From: Donghicola sp041224595
GTDB lineage: Bacteria; Pseudomonadota; Alphaproteobacteria; Rhodobacterales; Rhodobacteraceae
Assembly: GCF_041224595.1 (NCBI RefSeq)
Contig: NZ_JBGFGN010000116.1
Span: 51,978 to 115,977 of the forward strand
Length of the DNA stretch: 64,000 nt
Direction of reading: 5' to 3'
Shown here: positions 26,688 through 35,079 of the stretch, piece by piece
How the letters are laid out: every line of letters begins with the position of its first letter
Position numbering within the stretch: position 1 is the stretch's first letter
Made by a program: the position numbers and the translations under genes
Notes under the pieces: generated by a model
What the model was told of the DNA's origin: nothing
The model's input: the letters and a program-made list of their open reading frames with translations, nothing else
Databases searched by the model: none

Positions 26688-28061
26688 ATGCCCGAATCGG
26701 GACAGCCCACCAGTTTCGACGTCACCGTGATCGGCGCTGGCGTGGTCGGATGCGCAATTGCGCGGAAATACACCCTACTGGGGGCACGTGTGTTGCTGCT
26801 GGAAAAGGCGGCGGATGCACTTGATGGCGCGTCCAAGGCGAATTCAGCGATTCTGCACACGGGCTTTGATGCACCGGTCGGCTCAATCGAGCTGGCCTGT
26901 ATTCAAGAAGGCTACCGCCAATACGAAGAGATCCATGCCAAAATGAACCTGCCGCTTGATCGTTGCGGCGCAATGGTGCTGGCTTGGACCCCAGAGCAAG
27001 AGGCTCGCCTGCCCGATCTCATGGCGCAGGCGCGCACGAATGGCGTGGATGATGTTGCTTCGTTGACCCGTGAACAGATTTTGGCGCGCGAACCGAATCT
27101 ATCACAGGCGGTGCGCGCAGGCTTTGTTGTCCCCCGCGAGGCGCTGATCGATCCGTGGTCCGCGCCCCATGGCTATTTGACCCAAGCGCTCATCAACGGG
27201 GCAACCTTTCGACGGAATACCGAAGTTCTCTCTGGCGTGTTTGATGGCCAAGGATGGGTGCTGGACACCAGCACCGGCCCCGTCCAGACGACTCGGGTGA
27301 TCAATGCAGCGGGGCTTTATGGGGATATCGTCGATCAGCGGCTGATCGGCCGCGCGGACTTCGACATTCGGCCGCGCAAGGGGCAATTCGTGGTCTTTGA
27401 CAAGACAGCAGCACGTTTGGCCCGCCACATCCTTTTGCCTGTGCCGACAGCAACCACCAAGGGCATCGTCGTTTGCCGCACCATTTGGGGCAACCTCTTG
27501 GTCGGCCCCACCGCCGAAGAGCAGCAGGATCGCGTCAACGCCGATCTGGTCCCTGAAACCCTTGAGATGCTGCGGGACAAGGCGGCCGAGATCCTTCCTG
27601 CTTTGGCAGACGAAGAGGTGACGACCACCTATGCGGGCCTCCGCCCTGCCTGCGGCGACAAGGAATACCAAATCCGACGTCATCCCGAAAACATGATCAC
27701 GGTCGGCGCGATCCGATCGACCGGACTAAGTGCGGCGCTGGGAATCGCCGAGTACATCGCCCGGATGGACGAGACGCCATGGACACCGATCCCAGAGCCA
27801 GAATGGCCCGCGATGCCAATGCTGGCCGAAGACCAAACGCGGGATTGGCAGACCGCCGGAAACGGCGGAATTCTATGCCATTGCGAACGCGTGACGCGCC
27901 GCGAAGTCGCGGCTGCCATGTCTGGACCCAATGCGGCTAAAAGCCTTGCCGGTCTCAAGCGCAGAACGCGGGTCACGATGGGGCGGTGTCAGGGCTTTTA
28001 CTGTTCGGGCGCGTTGCAGGAAATGACCGCCACCTGTCTCAAGCCGGAGGACGCGGAATGA
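26688..28061 (+). CDS. FAD-dependent GlpA-like glycerol-3-phosphate dehydrogenase
   Basis: The 457-residue protein has a DAO-type FAD domain (VIGAGVVGCAIARKYTLLGARVLLLEK at residues 11-37, GASKANSAILHTGF) and a C-terminal [2Fe-2S] BFD-like domain with four Cys: ILCHCERVTRREV and GRCQGFYC. This is the GlpA architecture of anaerobic-type G3P dehydrogenases and related polyol-phosphate oxidases. It heads a three-gene operon with overlapping ATGA junctions. ATG 26688 is chosen because AAAAGGA precedes it; upstream in-frame codons to 26514 overlap operator repeats. Confidence 0.8.
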   Translation: MPESGQPTSFDVTVIGAGVVGCAIARKYTLLGARVLLLEKAADALDGASKANSAILHTGFDAPVGSIELACIQEGYRQYEEIHAKMNLPLDRCGAMVLAWTPEQEARLPDLMAQARTNGVDDVASLTREQILAREPNLSQAVRAGFVVPREALIDPWSAPHGYLTQALINGATFRRNTEVLSGVFDGQGWVLDTSTGPVQTTRVINAAGLYGDIVDQRLIGRADFDIRPRKGQFVVFDKTAARLARHILLPVPTATTKGIVVCRTIWGNLLVGPTAEEQQDRVNADLVPETLEMLRDKAAEILPALADEEVTTTYAGLRPACGDKEYQIRRHPENMITVGAIRSTGLSAALGIAEYIARMDETPWTPIPEPEWPAMPMLAEDQTRDWQTAGNGGILCHCERVTRREVAAAMSGPNAAKSLAGLKRRTRVTMGRCQGFYCSGALQEMTATCLKPEDAE

Positions 28062-29260
28062 CAAATTTACCCGATACCTGTGATGTGCTGATTGTTGGTG
28101 GGGGGCCCGCTGGACTGGCCGCGGCCGCACGCCTCGCGGAGGCTGGTCTGGACGTCCATCTTGTAGAACGGGAGCCTGTCGCAGGCGGTATCCCGCGACA
28201 TTGCGGCCACTCGCCCTACGGCTGGCGTGAATTCAGGCGGGTGATGGGAGGGCAAGCCTATGCCAAACGGCTGATTGCCCGTGCCAAAGCGTGTGGGGCG
28301 CAACTCCACACCGGAGTCACCGTGACGGATCTAGGGCGGCGCGGGCAGGTCACAGTCTCTTCGGACAGCGGCCTTCAGAGTGTGCAGGCGCGTGCGGTGC
28401 TTCTGGCAACGGGTGCGCGTGAAACACCCCGCGCGCCGCGATTTATCGGTGGCACGAAACCCGGCGGAGTGATGAACACAGGCGCGTTGCAGAGCTTGGT
28501 GTACCTTAACAGAGAGCGGCCCTTTCGCAGGCCCGTGGTTTTGGGCAGCGAACTGGTCTCTGTCTCGGCCGCTCTGACATGTCGTCATGCAGGGGCGCAG
28601 CCCTTGGCGATGATCGAAGCGAACGACCGCCCCACGACATGGCGCGCGGCCACGTGGCTGCCCAGAGTGCTGGGAACGCCTCTGCTGCTTTCCACGCAGA
28701 TCGAGGCGATTCACGGGCGCAGTTGGGTCGAAGGCGTCACGCTGGTGAACGGCCAGCGCCGGTGGGACATGGACTGTGACGGGGTGGTCGTCACGGGGGC
28801 GTTCAGACCCGAGAACGCCCTGCTCCGCGCAAGTGCCATCGACGTCGATCCCCGCACGCGCGGCCCTGTGGTCGACCAGTATGGCCGATGCTCTGACCCG
28901 GCCTATTTCGCCGCGGGCAATCTGTTGCGCCCCGTCGAAACCGCGCCGTGGTGCTGGAACGAAGGGCGCATGGTTGCCGGCGCGATCATTACCGCTCTGG
29001 CAGGCGGGTTGCCTGATCCAGACCTGTCTGAACCGGTGTCTGCCGGGCATTCCGGCATCTCTTGGCATCTCCCCCAAAGGATTTCGCCCAATTTTTCATC
29101 GCCTGCGCTAGAAAATGTGCAGATTGGGCTTGCCCGACCGATGACGGGGACAGTTCGCTATGGGCAGGCTTCGGGAAACCTGCGATCCAGACCAGCAAGG
29201 CGTATCCTGTTACCGCTTCCTGATGGGGGGGTGGACCTGCAATTCGAAGAGACCCCATGA
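28058..29260 (+). CDS. FAD/NAD(P)-dependent oxidoreductase, HcnB/GlpB-like
   Basis: The 400-residue protein has an N-terminal Rossmann motif (VLIVGGGPAGLAAAARLAEAG), the GGIPRHCGHSPYGWREF loop seen in sarcosine-oxidase-alpha/HcnB-type flavoproteins, an ATGARETPRAPRFIGG second-site motif and a late YFAAGNLLRPVE. It probably works as a second flavin subunit for the GlpA-like enzyme. Its start overlaps that gene's stop by 4 bases and its end overlaps the kinase by 4. Confidence 0.8.
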   Translation: MTNLPDTCDVLIVGGGPAGLAAAARLAEAGLDVHLVEREPVAGGIPRHCGHSPYGWREFRRVMGGQAYAKRLIARAKACGAQLHTGVTVTDLGRRGQVTVSSDSGLQSVQARAVLLATGARETPRAPRFIGGTKPGGVMNTGALQSLVYLNRERPFRRPVVLGSELVSVSAALTCRHAGAQPLAMIEANDRPTTWRAATWLPRVLGTPLLLSTQIEAIHGRSWVEGVTLVNGQRRWDMDCDGVVVTGAFRPENALLRASAIDVDPRTRGPVVDQYGRCSDPAYFAAGNLLRPVETAPWCWNEGRMVAGAIITALAGGLPDPDLSEPVSAGHSGISWHLPQRISPNFSSPALENVQIGLARPMTGTVRYGQASGNLRSRPARRILLPLPDGGVDLQFEETP

Positions 29261-30675
29261 AGATTGTTGCCATTGATCAGAGCACAACCTCGACCACGAG
29301 TTTTCTGTTTGACGGCACCAGCGACGCGCTCAAGCTGCGCACTGACTTTCATAGGCAAACCTATCCCGCGGTCGGTTGGGTGGAACATGACGGCGTCGAA
29401 CTCTTGCGCAATGTGGCCGCAGGGATCGAGGCAGGACGTCTGGCCGGAGCAGAGGCAATCGCCCTTTCCAATCAAGGGGAAAGCTGTCTGGCGTGGGACG
29501 CGGAAACCGGAGAGCCGATCAGCCCGGTTCTGGTTTGGCAAGATGCGCGCACCGAAGAGCATTGCCAGACCTTGTCTCGGCTTCATGGGGCGGCCGTCGA
29601 AGAGCGCGCGCGCCTGCCTTTGGATGCGTACTTTTCGGCTTCGAAAATGGGGTGGATCTACGCGCATATCCCCGCCGCCAAAGAGCTGGCGGCCAAAGGG
29701 CGCCTTCGGATGGGGACGACGGATGCCTTTTTCCGCGATCGCCTGACGGGCCGGTTCGAAACCGATGTGGCGACCGCATCTCGTATGGCCCTGATGAATA
29801 TGGAAACCTGCGCATGGGACCCTGTCTTGTGCGAGGTCTACGGAGTTCCAATCGAGACCCTGCCATCCATCACAGACTGTAGTGGCGATCTGGGAGAGGT
29901 GGATGGACTGCCCCTGCGTTCGGCCATTGTGGACCAACAGGCCGCCCTCTTTGGTCACGGTGTGACCCGCGCCGGACAGGTCAAAGTGACCTTTGGGACC
30001 GGCGCATTTGCCTTGGCGCTGACCGGCGAAACCTGCCCCGACTATATCAATGGCGTGCTGCCGACCGTCGCATGGCGCGAAGCGGGCGCGCCGACCCTTT
30101 ATGCGTTGGATGGCGGCATTCACACCGCGTCCGCTGCTGTGAATTGGGCAAAGTCCCTTGGGCTTTTCACCGAGTATTCCGAACTGGACGGGTTTAGCGG
30201 CCACGCTCTGGCGCGCGGCTTGGTCTTTGTGCCGTCTCTGGCTGGTTTGGCCTGCCCCTATTGGGATCATGCAGCCAAGGGCAGTTGGCTCGGCCTGACG
30301 CTCGGGACCAGCCAAGCCGACATGATGCAAGCCATGCTCGAGGGGATCGCCTACCGCACCCGAAGCGTTCTGGAGGCCATGAGCGACATCCTCCCGCTTG
30401 TCTCGCCAGTGAACATTGACGGCGGCATGACGGCCAATCCTTGGTTCGGGCAGGCTTTGGCGAACATCACCGGATGCGCCATGCAAAAGAGCACGATGGT
30501 GGACATCACGGCATTCGGCGTGGCACAGTTGGCCGCGCGGTCCTGTGATACGCCGCTGCTTGCGCCGCCAAGCGGAGAGACCTTGTCCCCTGATCCGGCA
30601 TTTGACCCCCGCCCCGAGGCCTTTGCACGGGCCTGCGACATGGTAAAAGAGTGGGGCGCTGTAACCGCAATTTAG
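29257..30675 (+). CDS. FGGY-family carbohydrate/polyol kinase
   Basis: The 472-residue protein resembles glycerol kinase: N-terminal IDQSTTSTTSFLFD phosphate-1 region, ALSNQGES, VLVWQDAR, then the C-terminal ATPase half with KVTFGTGAFALALTG, DGGIHTASAAVNWAKSLG and the INIDGGMTANPWFGQ adenosine motif. It would phosphorylate a polyol or sugar to feed the GlpA-like dehydrogenase encoded upstream. Glycerol is the simplest guess, but the substrate is not proven. Confidence 0.85.
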   Translation: MKIVAIDQSTTSTTSFLFDGTSDALKLRTDFHRQTYPAVGWVEHDGVELLRNVAAGIEAGRLAGAEAIALSNQGESCLAWDAETGEPISPVLVWQDARTEEHCQTLSRLHGAAVEERARLPLDAYFSASKMGWIYAHIPAAKELAAKGRLRMGTTDAFFRDRLTGRFETDVATASRMALMNMETCAWDPVLCEVYGVPIETLPSITDCSGDLGEVDGLPLRSAIVDQQAALFGHGVTRAGQVKVTFGTGAFALALTGETCPDYINGVLPTVAWREAGAPTLYALDGGIHTASAAVNWAKSLGLFTEYSELDGFSGHALARGLVFVPSLAGLACPYWDHAAKGSWLGLTLGTSQADMMQAMLEGIAYRTRSVLEAMSDILPLVSPVNIDGGMTANPWFGQALANITGCAMQKSTMVDITAFGVAQLAARSCDTPLLAPPSGETLSPDPAFDPRPEAFARACDMVKEWGAVTAI

Positions 30676-31059
30676 GCGCGCGTTTTACCAATTGGCAGGC
30701 ATTCGGAACGTGGGTCGCTGCCGCTTGATCCCGTGCGATTCATCAAAATTGTCACCACATGCCAACCAACTGAGTCCTGCGGTCATGCCGCTGCAGGATT
30801 GGGCGTTCTATGCTGTCTTTAGGTCCAAGACATCCAAGGAAACAAGACATGCAACGCATTGATCACAGCCCCCACCGCGAACCCGCTTCTGGCGTATATT
30901 GCCGAATGAAAGCGCTTTTTAACCTGCTGACAGGCGACGAGAGCCCCGCGTCCTACGAATACCCACCCCGCCATCTGTGGGGTGATTTAGGTCGCCCGAC
31001 TGATCGGTCCCCTCGATCCACCGCCTTTGTCCCGACGCATCTACAATGGCGATAATCAG
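30676..31059 (+). other. Gap with possible small gene
   Basis: This 384-base stretch follows the kinase operon. I see no RNA gene or clear terminator. It contains a possible small coding region (30849-31055, listed separately) and a palindromic CCAATTGG at 30689-30696. Otherwise nothing recognisable. Confidence 0.4.
30849..31055 (+). CDS. Possible small protein, unrecognised
   Basis: An ATG at 30849 is preceded by AAGGAA at a good distance and opens a 68-residue frame (MQRIDHSPHREPASG...) that stops 4 bases before the next gene. The spacing suggests translational coupling, but the composition is unremarkable and no family is recognised, so it could be chance. Confidence 0.3.
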   Translation: MQRIDHSPHREPASGVYCRMKALFNLLTGDESPASYEYPPRHLWGDLGRPTDRSPRSTAFVPTHLQWR

Positions 31060-31434
31060 ATGTCAGTGTCCCAAACTCTAGCGCTGACATACGCGGGATT
31101 GGCCGCCCTGCCTGTTACGATGCATCTTGCCATCGTTGCAGGCGCCCCGCTGGGTCGCTTCACGGTCGGAGGCCGATTTCCCAATCGGCTGCCCCCACGC
31201 TGGCGGGGGTTGGCCGCTGTGCAGGCCGCCCTCCTTGTTCTGATGGCTTTGGCTGCGCTCTCGCGTGCACACGTGGCTTTGGACCCGTTGAAAATACTCT
31301 TCTGGCCCGCTGTCGCGGTGACCGCTCTTAGCCTGCTGGCCAATGCCGCCAGCCCGTCGCGGCCCGAACGTTTGCTGTGGACACCCGTCCTTGCGCTCAT
31401 GGTTCTGGCGGCTCTTGGCGTTGGCCTGTTGTAA
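31060..31434 (+). CDS. Small integral membrane protein
   Basis: The 124-residue protein has four predicted membrane helices (near residues 5-22, 48-66, 75-92 and 104-122), with a basic loop RFPNRLPPRWRG between the first and second. No family is recognised. It is followed after 16 bases by an NAD-binding protein gene, so the two are likely co-expressed. Confidence 0.6.
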   Translation: MSVSQTLALTYAGLAALPVTMHLAIVAGAPLGRFTVGGRFPNRLPPRWRGLAAVQAALLVLMALAALSRAHVALDPLKILFWPAVAVTALSLLANAASPSRPERLLWTPVLALMVLAALGVGLL

Positions 31435-31450
31435 CATCGGAGGATCAAAC

Positions 31451-32281
31451 ATGCATGTGCTTGTTGCCGGGGCGACCGGCTATCTGGGCCGGTTTCTGTG
31501 CGCAGAATACGCGCGGCGCGGACATCATGTGACCGCATTGGTCCGTGACAGCCGCCGCGCCAAAGGGGTGGCTGACCTGCTAATTCAGGCCGAAGCCACG
31601 CAGCCACAGAGCTTGGGCGGCGTGATGGACGGGATTGATCTGGTGGTGTCGGCGCTGGGGATCACCAGGCAGGCCGATGGGTTGGGTTACCAAGAGGTCG
31701 ATTATCAGGCGAACCTCAATTTACTGCGCGAAGCGGAACGCGCAGGCGTTGGCCGGTTTGCATATATCCACGTCTTGAATGCCGAGGCTATGGCGGGCGT
31801 ACCGCTGGTTGACGCCAAAGCTGCGTTTGTCGCGGCCCTACAGGACTCGGACATGCCCGAAACCGTGATCGCCCCGACGGGATATTTCTCTGATATGGGT
31901 GATATTCTGAAAATGGCTCAGGCGGGACGCGTCTGGCTGTTCGGAGAGGGAACGCAACGCTTGAACCCGATCCATGGGGCTGATTTGGCGTCAGCGGTCG
32001 CTGATGCAACGGACGCGGGCCAGCGCTGGCTGGACATTGGGGGCCCTGACGTCATGACCCAAGACGCGATCGCCCGTGCGGCTTTCGCAGCCCTCGGGAC
32101 AGCGCCGCGTGTCACTTATCTGCCGGATGCCGTGCGCAAAGCAATACTGGCCGCTCTGCCGATCCTGCCGCGCCGGATCAGCGGACCTGCACGGTTCTTT
32201 CTGACCGCCCTCGGGATGGATATGGTGGCGCCGCGATATGGCACGCGGCACTTGGCGGAGGACTTCCGAGACGGCCGTTGA
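31451..32281 (+). CDS. NAD(P)-binding NmrA/SDR-like protein
   Basis: The 276-residue protein starts with the Rossmann motif HVLVAGATGYLGRFL and resembles atypical SDR/NmrA proteins (VVSALGI strand, APTGYFSDMGD). It lacks the full YxxxK catalytic pair, so it may be a sensor or a reductase of unknown substrate. A CGGAGGA precedes the ATG at 31451. It converges on the PreA-like gene, 11 bases away. Confidence 0.75.
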   Translation: MHVLVAGATGYLGRFLCAEYARRGHHVTALVRDSRRAKGVADLLIQAEATQPQSLGGVMDGIDLVVSALGITRQADGLGYQEVDYQANLNLLREAERAGVGRFAYIHVLNAEAMAGVPLVDAKAAFVAALQDSDMPETVIAPTGYFSDMGDILKMAQAGRVWLFGEGTQRLNPIHGADLASAVADATDAGQRWLDIGGPDVMTQDAIARAAFAALGTAPRVTYLPDAVRKAILAALPILPRRISGPARFFLTALGMDMVAPRYGTRHLAEDFRDGR

Positions 32282-32292
32282 GGACGACAGAT

Positions 32293-33390
32293 CTACGCCG
32301 ACTGCGCGTATCCACCGTTGTAGCTTTCACTCTTGCGGCGGATTTGTGCGTGATCGACGATGCGTTCACGGGCAATGCCGCGGAATTCCTCGATCGAGTC
32401 ATAGCCCTTGCGATCCATGTAGTCGGTCAAGTCGGTCGTCAGCTCTTTGATCAACTGAACCCCGACACCGCCGCTGCCCTTCTCTTCCATAGCAGCCGTG
32501 CAGACCTGTAGATTCCCTGCTCCATGAGCGATGAAGTTGAAAGCCTCGCGGAAGCCCTTGATGCCCCCGATACCAGATATCGCCTTGTCGGGATAAGCAC
32601 GAGAGATATCCGACACCCGCTGCAGCGCCTGATGCAGGATCGCCAATCCGCCCAAACCGCCGGATGTAACAAGGCCATCAACCTCTACCTCGAACTTCAT
32701 GGTTTCGGGGTCCATCAGCGGCAATGAAGGAAAGGTATTGCACAAGGAAATCGAAGAAGCGCCCGCCTCGTAGGCGGCGCCCGCTGCATCAACAAGCGTC
32801 GATGTGGACGGCGTGAGCTTGACCCAGATCGGGACATCGACGGCTTCGGTCACGGCTTTCATCACAGACCGAATGATGTCTTCGTCGTTGGCAATGTTGG
32901 CACCCATGTCTTTGCGGTCCATATGCGGACAGGACATGTTCAACTCCAGCGCATCGCATCCCGCGTTGACACAGGCTTTGGCCAGCTTCTGCCAGTTCGC
33001 CATTTCCTCTGCACTGCCAGCACCGGCCATGATGGAACCGATGAGCATCCGATCCGGATAGGTGCTCTTGATCTCCGCGAGGTCAGGAAGCCACAGGTCG
33101 AGCGGTTGATCCGAAATCAGCTCCCAATTCCAAGACGAGTGGGACACCGTGTCAGGCCGTTTGTAGCGCGACACATAAGGCTTCTCGTCGCTTGCGCGTT
33201 GATAGATCGTCTTGGGACCCGCAACATTTTCAACCGGATGCAAACCGATCGTTTTGGTCACGACACCACCCCATCCTGCCTCAAAGGCTCTCAGGATCTT
33301 GCGCTTGCTCTCTGTTGGCGGCGCCGAGGCAAGGATGAATGGATTGACGAACTCTAGACCCGTGAAAGTGGTGATCAACTTGTCTGACAT
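32293..33390 (-). CDS. PreA-like dihydropyrimidine/dihydroorotate dehydrogenase, no FeS domain
   Basis: The 365-residue FMN TIM-barrel enzyme matches PreA, the FMN subunit of NAD-dependent dihydropyrimidine dehydrogenase: FVNPFILASAPPT, DALELNMSCPHM, SGGLGGLAILHQALQRV and SGIGGIKGFREAFNFIAHGAGNLQVCTAAM. PreA is normally longer and ends in a ferredoxin domain with two [4Fe-4S] clusters; this protein stops soon after the barrel and has no CxxCxxC motifs. No preT is adjacent. It may be a paralogue with a different electron partner or substrate. Confidence 0.8.
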   Translation of the reverse strand: MSDKLITTFTGLEFVNPFILASAPPTESKRKILRAFEAGWGGVVTKTIGLHPVENVAGPKTIYQRASDEKPYVSRYKRPDTVSHSSWNWELISDQPLDLWLPDLAEIKSTYPDRMLIGSIMAGAGSAEEMANWQKLAKACVNAGCDALELNMSCPHMDRKDMGANIANDEDIIRSVMKAVTEAVDVPIWVKLTPSTSTLVDAAGAAYEAGASSISLCNTFPSLPLMDPETMKFEVEVDGLVTSGGLGGLAILHQALQRVSDISRAYPDKAISGIGGIKGFREAFNFIAHGAGNLQVCTAAMEEKGSGGVGVQLIKELTTDLTDYMDRKGYDSIEEFRGIARERIVDHAQIRRKSESYNGGYAQSA

Positions 33391-33548
33391 GGTGTTCCCT
33401 CATTGCTCAATGATTAGGACGCCAATTATTTACCAAACAGTCAAGAATTATTCAGCAAGGCCACGGACAATCCCGCAAAAGCAGAAGAATGCGCCTATTC
33501 TGTGATCCAAAGGTGTGCCGCGACGCCATCGCCCGCGGCACGACCAGT

Positions 33549-34841
33549 TTACGACGCACCCGTGACGCGCCAGATCACATCACCCACGTCATCCGCCATC
33601 AACAGTGACTTGCCATCAGGTCCGATGGTGACACCGACAGGTCGCCCGTAGGCCAGCTTCTCGTCTTCGGACAGGAAGCCCGAGAGGATATCGCGCGATG
33701 GCCCACTTGGGCGCCCATTCTCGAAAGGCACAAAAATCAGTTTATACCCGCTCAGCTTGGACCGGTTCCAAGAGCCGTGCTGCCCGATCACCATGCCCGC
33801 GCCAAACCCGGGCAACGTGCCCTCTGGCATCCAGCACAGGCCAAGCGATGCGGTGTGCCCGCCAAGGGCATAATCAGGTGTGATCGCTTTGGCGACCATA
33901 TCGGGGTCTTGGGGCACGCGGTCGTCCACGGTTTGCCCCCAATAGCAGTAGGGCCAGCCGTAGAACCCGTCCTCTTGCACCGATGTCAGGTAGTCAGGCG
34001 GGGTTTCGTCCCCCAAACCGTCCCGTTCATTGACCACTGTCCATAGCTTGCCCGTGACGGGTTCCCACGCCATGCCGACCGCATTGCGGAGACCAGAGGC
34101 AAAAATTCGTGCCTGCTCTGAGGCCACATCCAATTCCCAGATGGCGGCGCGCCCCTCTTCGACCTCCATGCCTTGATCTGCAATATTCGACAGAGACCCG
34201 ACACCCGCATAGATCTTGGTGCCATCCGGCGAGGCCAGCAAACTGCGGGTCCAGTGGCCATGAGGTTTGAAGTCGACCAATGGCTTTCCGCTGCCTTTCA
34301 GGGCGGTGTCCCCATCAGAATAGTCGAACACACGGACCCCATCGGTGTTTCCCAAATAGAATTGGGTCCCGACCAGCGCCATACCGAATGGCTGGTTCTG
34401 GTTTTCGACAAAGACTTCGCGGATCTCTGCAGTGCCATCTCCGTCCGCATCCCGCCACAGGGTTACGCGGTTCGCGCTTTTCCCGATCGCTTTGACCCGG
34501 CGCATGGTCGCCTGCGCGGCGTGGTCCATCAATGTTTTGGGCGGGCCTGCTTGCTCTTTGGATTCGGCGACCAAGACGTCCCCGTTCGGCAGCACCTCGA
34601 TCCAGCGCGGATGATCCAGACCGGTGGCAAAGGCGTTCACGGCAAGTCCCGGCGCACAGGTTGGAACGTGCCCGTCTTTCCAGCCCTCGGCGGCGGGCAT
34701 CTTGAGCGTCATGATACCTTGTTTGCGGGCCAGAGGAATATCGGGTGCCTCTCCGAAAGCCTGCTTTGACGGCGCATTCATACGTCGCACAGTGGCGATC
34801 GTGCCGCCAACCAATGCTGTTGCCTTGGCGATGATATCCAT
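33549..34841 (-). CDS. PQQ-dependent sugar dehydrogenase, sorbosone dehydrogenase-like
   Basis: The 430-residue beta-propeller is of the glucose/sorbosone dehydrogenase family: VNAFATGLDHPRWIEVLPNGDVLVAES, NQPFGMALVG, GHWTRSLLASPDGTKIYAGVGS and the AVGMAWEPVTGKLWTVVNERDGLGDE block. The N-terminus is hydrophobic (IIAKATALVGGTIATV) and may be an uncleaved anchor. Such enzymes oxidise aldoses to lactones in the periplasm. It lies next to the apionate genes, same strand as apnO, but separated by a strong terminator. GGAGGGGA precedes the ATG at 34841. Confidence 0.85.
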   Translation of the reverse strand: MDIIAKATALVGGTIATVRRMNAPSKQAFGEAPDIPLARKQGIMTLKMPAAEGWKDGHVPTCAPGLAVNAFATGLDHPRWIEVLPNGDVLVAESKEQAGPPKTLMDHAAQATMRRVKAIGKSANRVTLWRDADGDGTAEIREVFVENQNQPFGMALVGTQFYLGNTDGVRVFDYSDGDTALKGSGKPLVDFKPHGHWTRSLLASPDGTKIYAGVGSLSNIADQGMEVEEGRAAIWELDVASEQARIFASGLRNAVGMAWEPVTGKLWTVVNERDGLGDETPPDYLTSVQEDGFYGWPYCYWGQTVDDRVPQDPDMVAKAITPDYALGGHTASLGLCWMPEGTLPGFGAGMVIGQHGSWNRSKLSGYKLIFVPFENGRPSGPSRDILSGFLSEDEKLAYGRPVGVTIGPDGKSLLMADDVGDVIWRVTGAS

Positions 34842-35011
34842 CGTCTCCCCTCCCTTTTGAATTGGCATGAGGGTAGCGGATGAATTTGGTTAGCGCCAAC
34901 AATCTCGTGCAACAGCGCGTTTTCGAGATTGCGCGTCATCTTTTGCCAAGCCCATTCGAGTGTTCGGTCCAGATCAGGGCAGAATGTGCCCATGACGGGC
35001 GCGGCACCCCA

Positions 35012-35041
35012 GAAAAAATGGCGCTGGATCGCCAGCGCCAC
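35012..35041 (-). terminator. Intrinsic terminator after apnO-like gene
   Basis: A 9-bp stem (TGGCGCTGG at 35019-35027, CCAGCGCCA at 35032-35040) with an ATCG loop is followed on the minus strand by a run of six T (AAAAAA at 35013-35018 on the plus strand). It ends transcription of the gene 35080-35907 and keeps the PQQ dehydrogenase separate. A CTTTT on the other side may also give some plus-strand termination. Confidence 0.75.
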
Positions 35042-35079
35042 TTTTAGTCAGTCCTCAAGCCGCATTGGTTTTCAAAGGA

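Noticed and set aside
29158..30486. 442-codon minus-strand open frame opposite the FGGY kinase
   Set aside because: The kinase has all family motifs and overlaps its operon neighbours by ATGA; the antisense frame has none.
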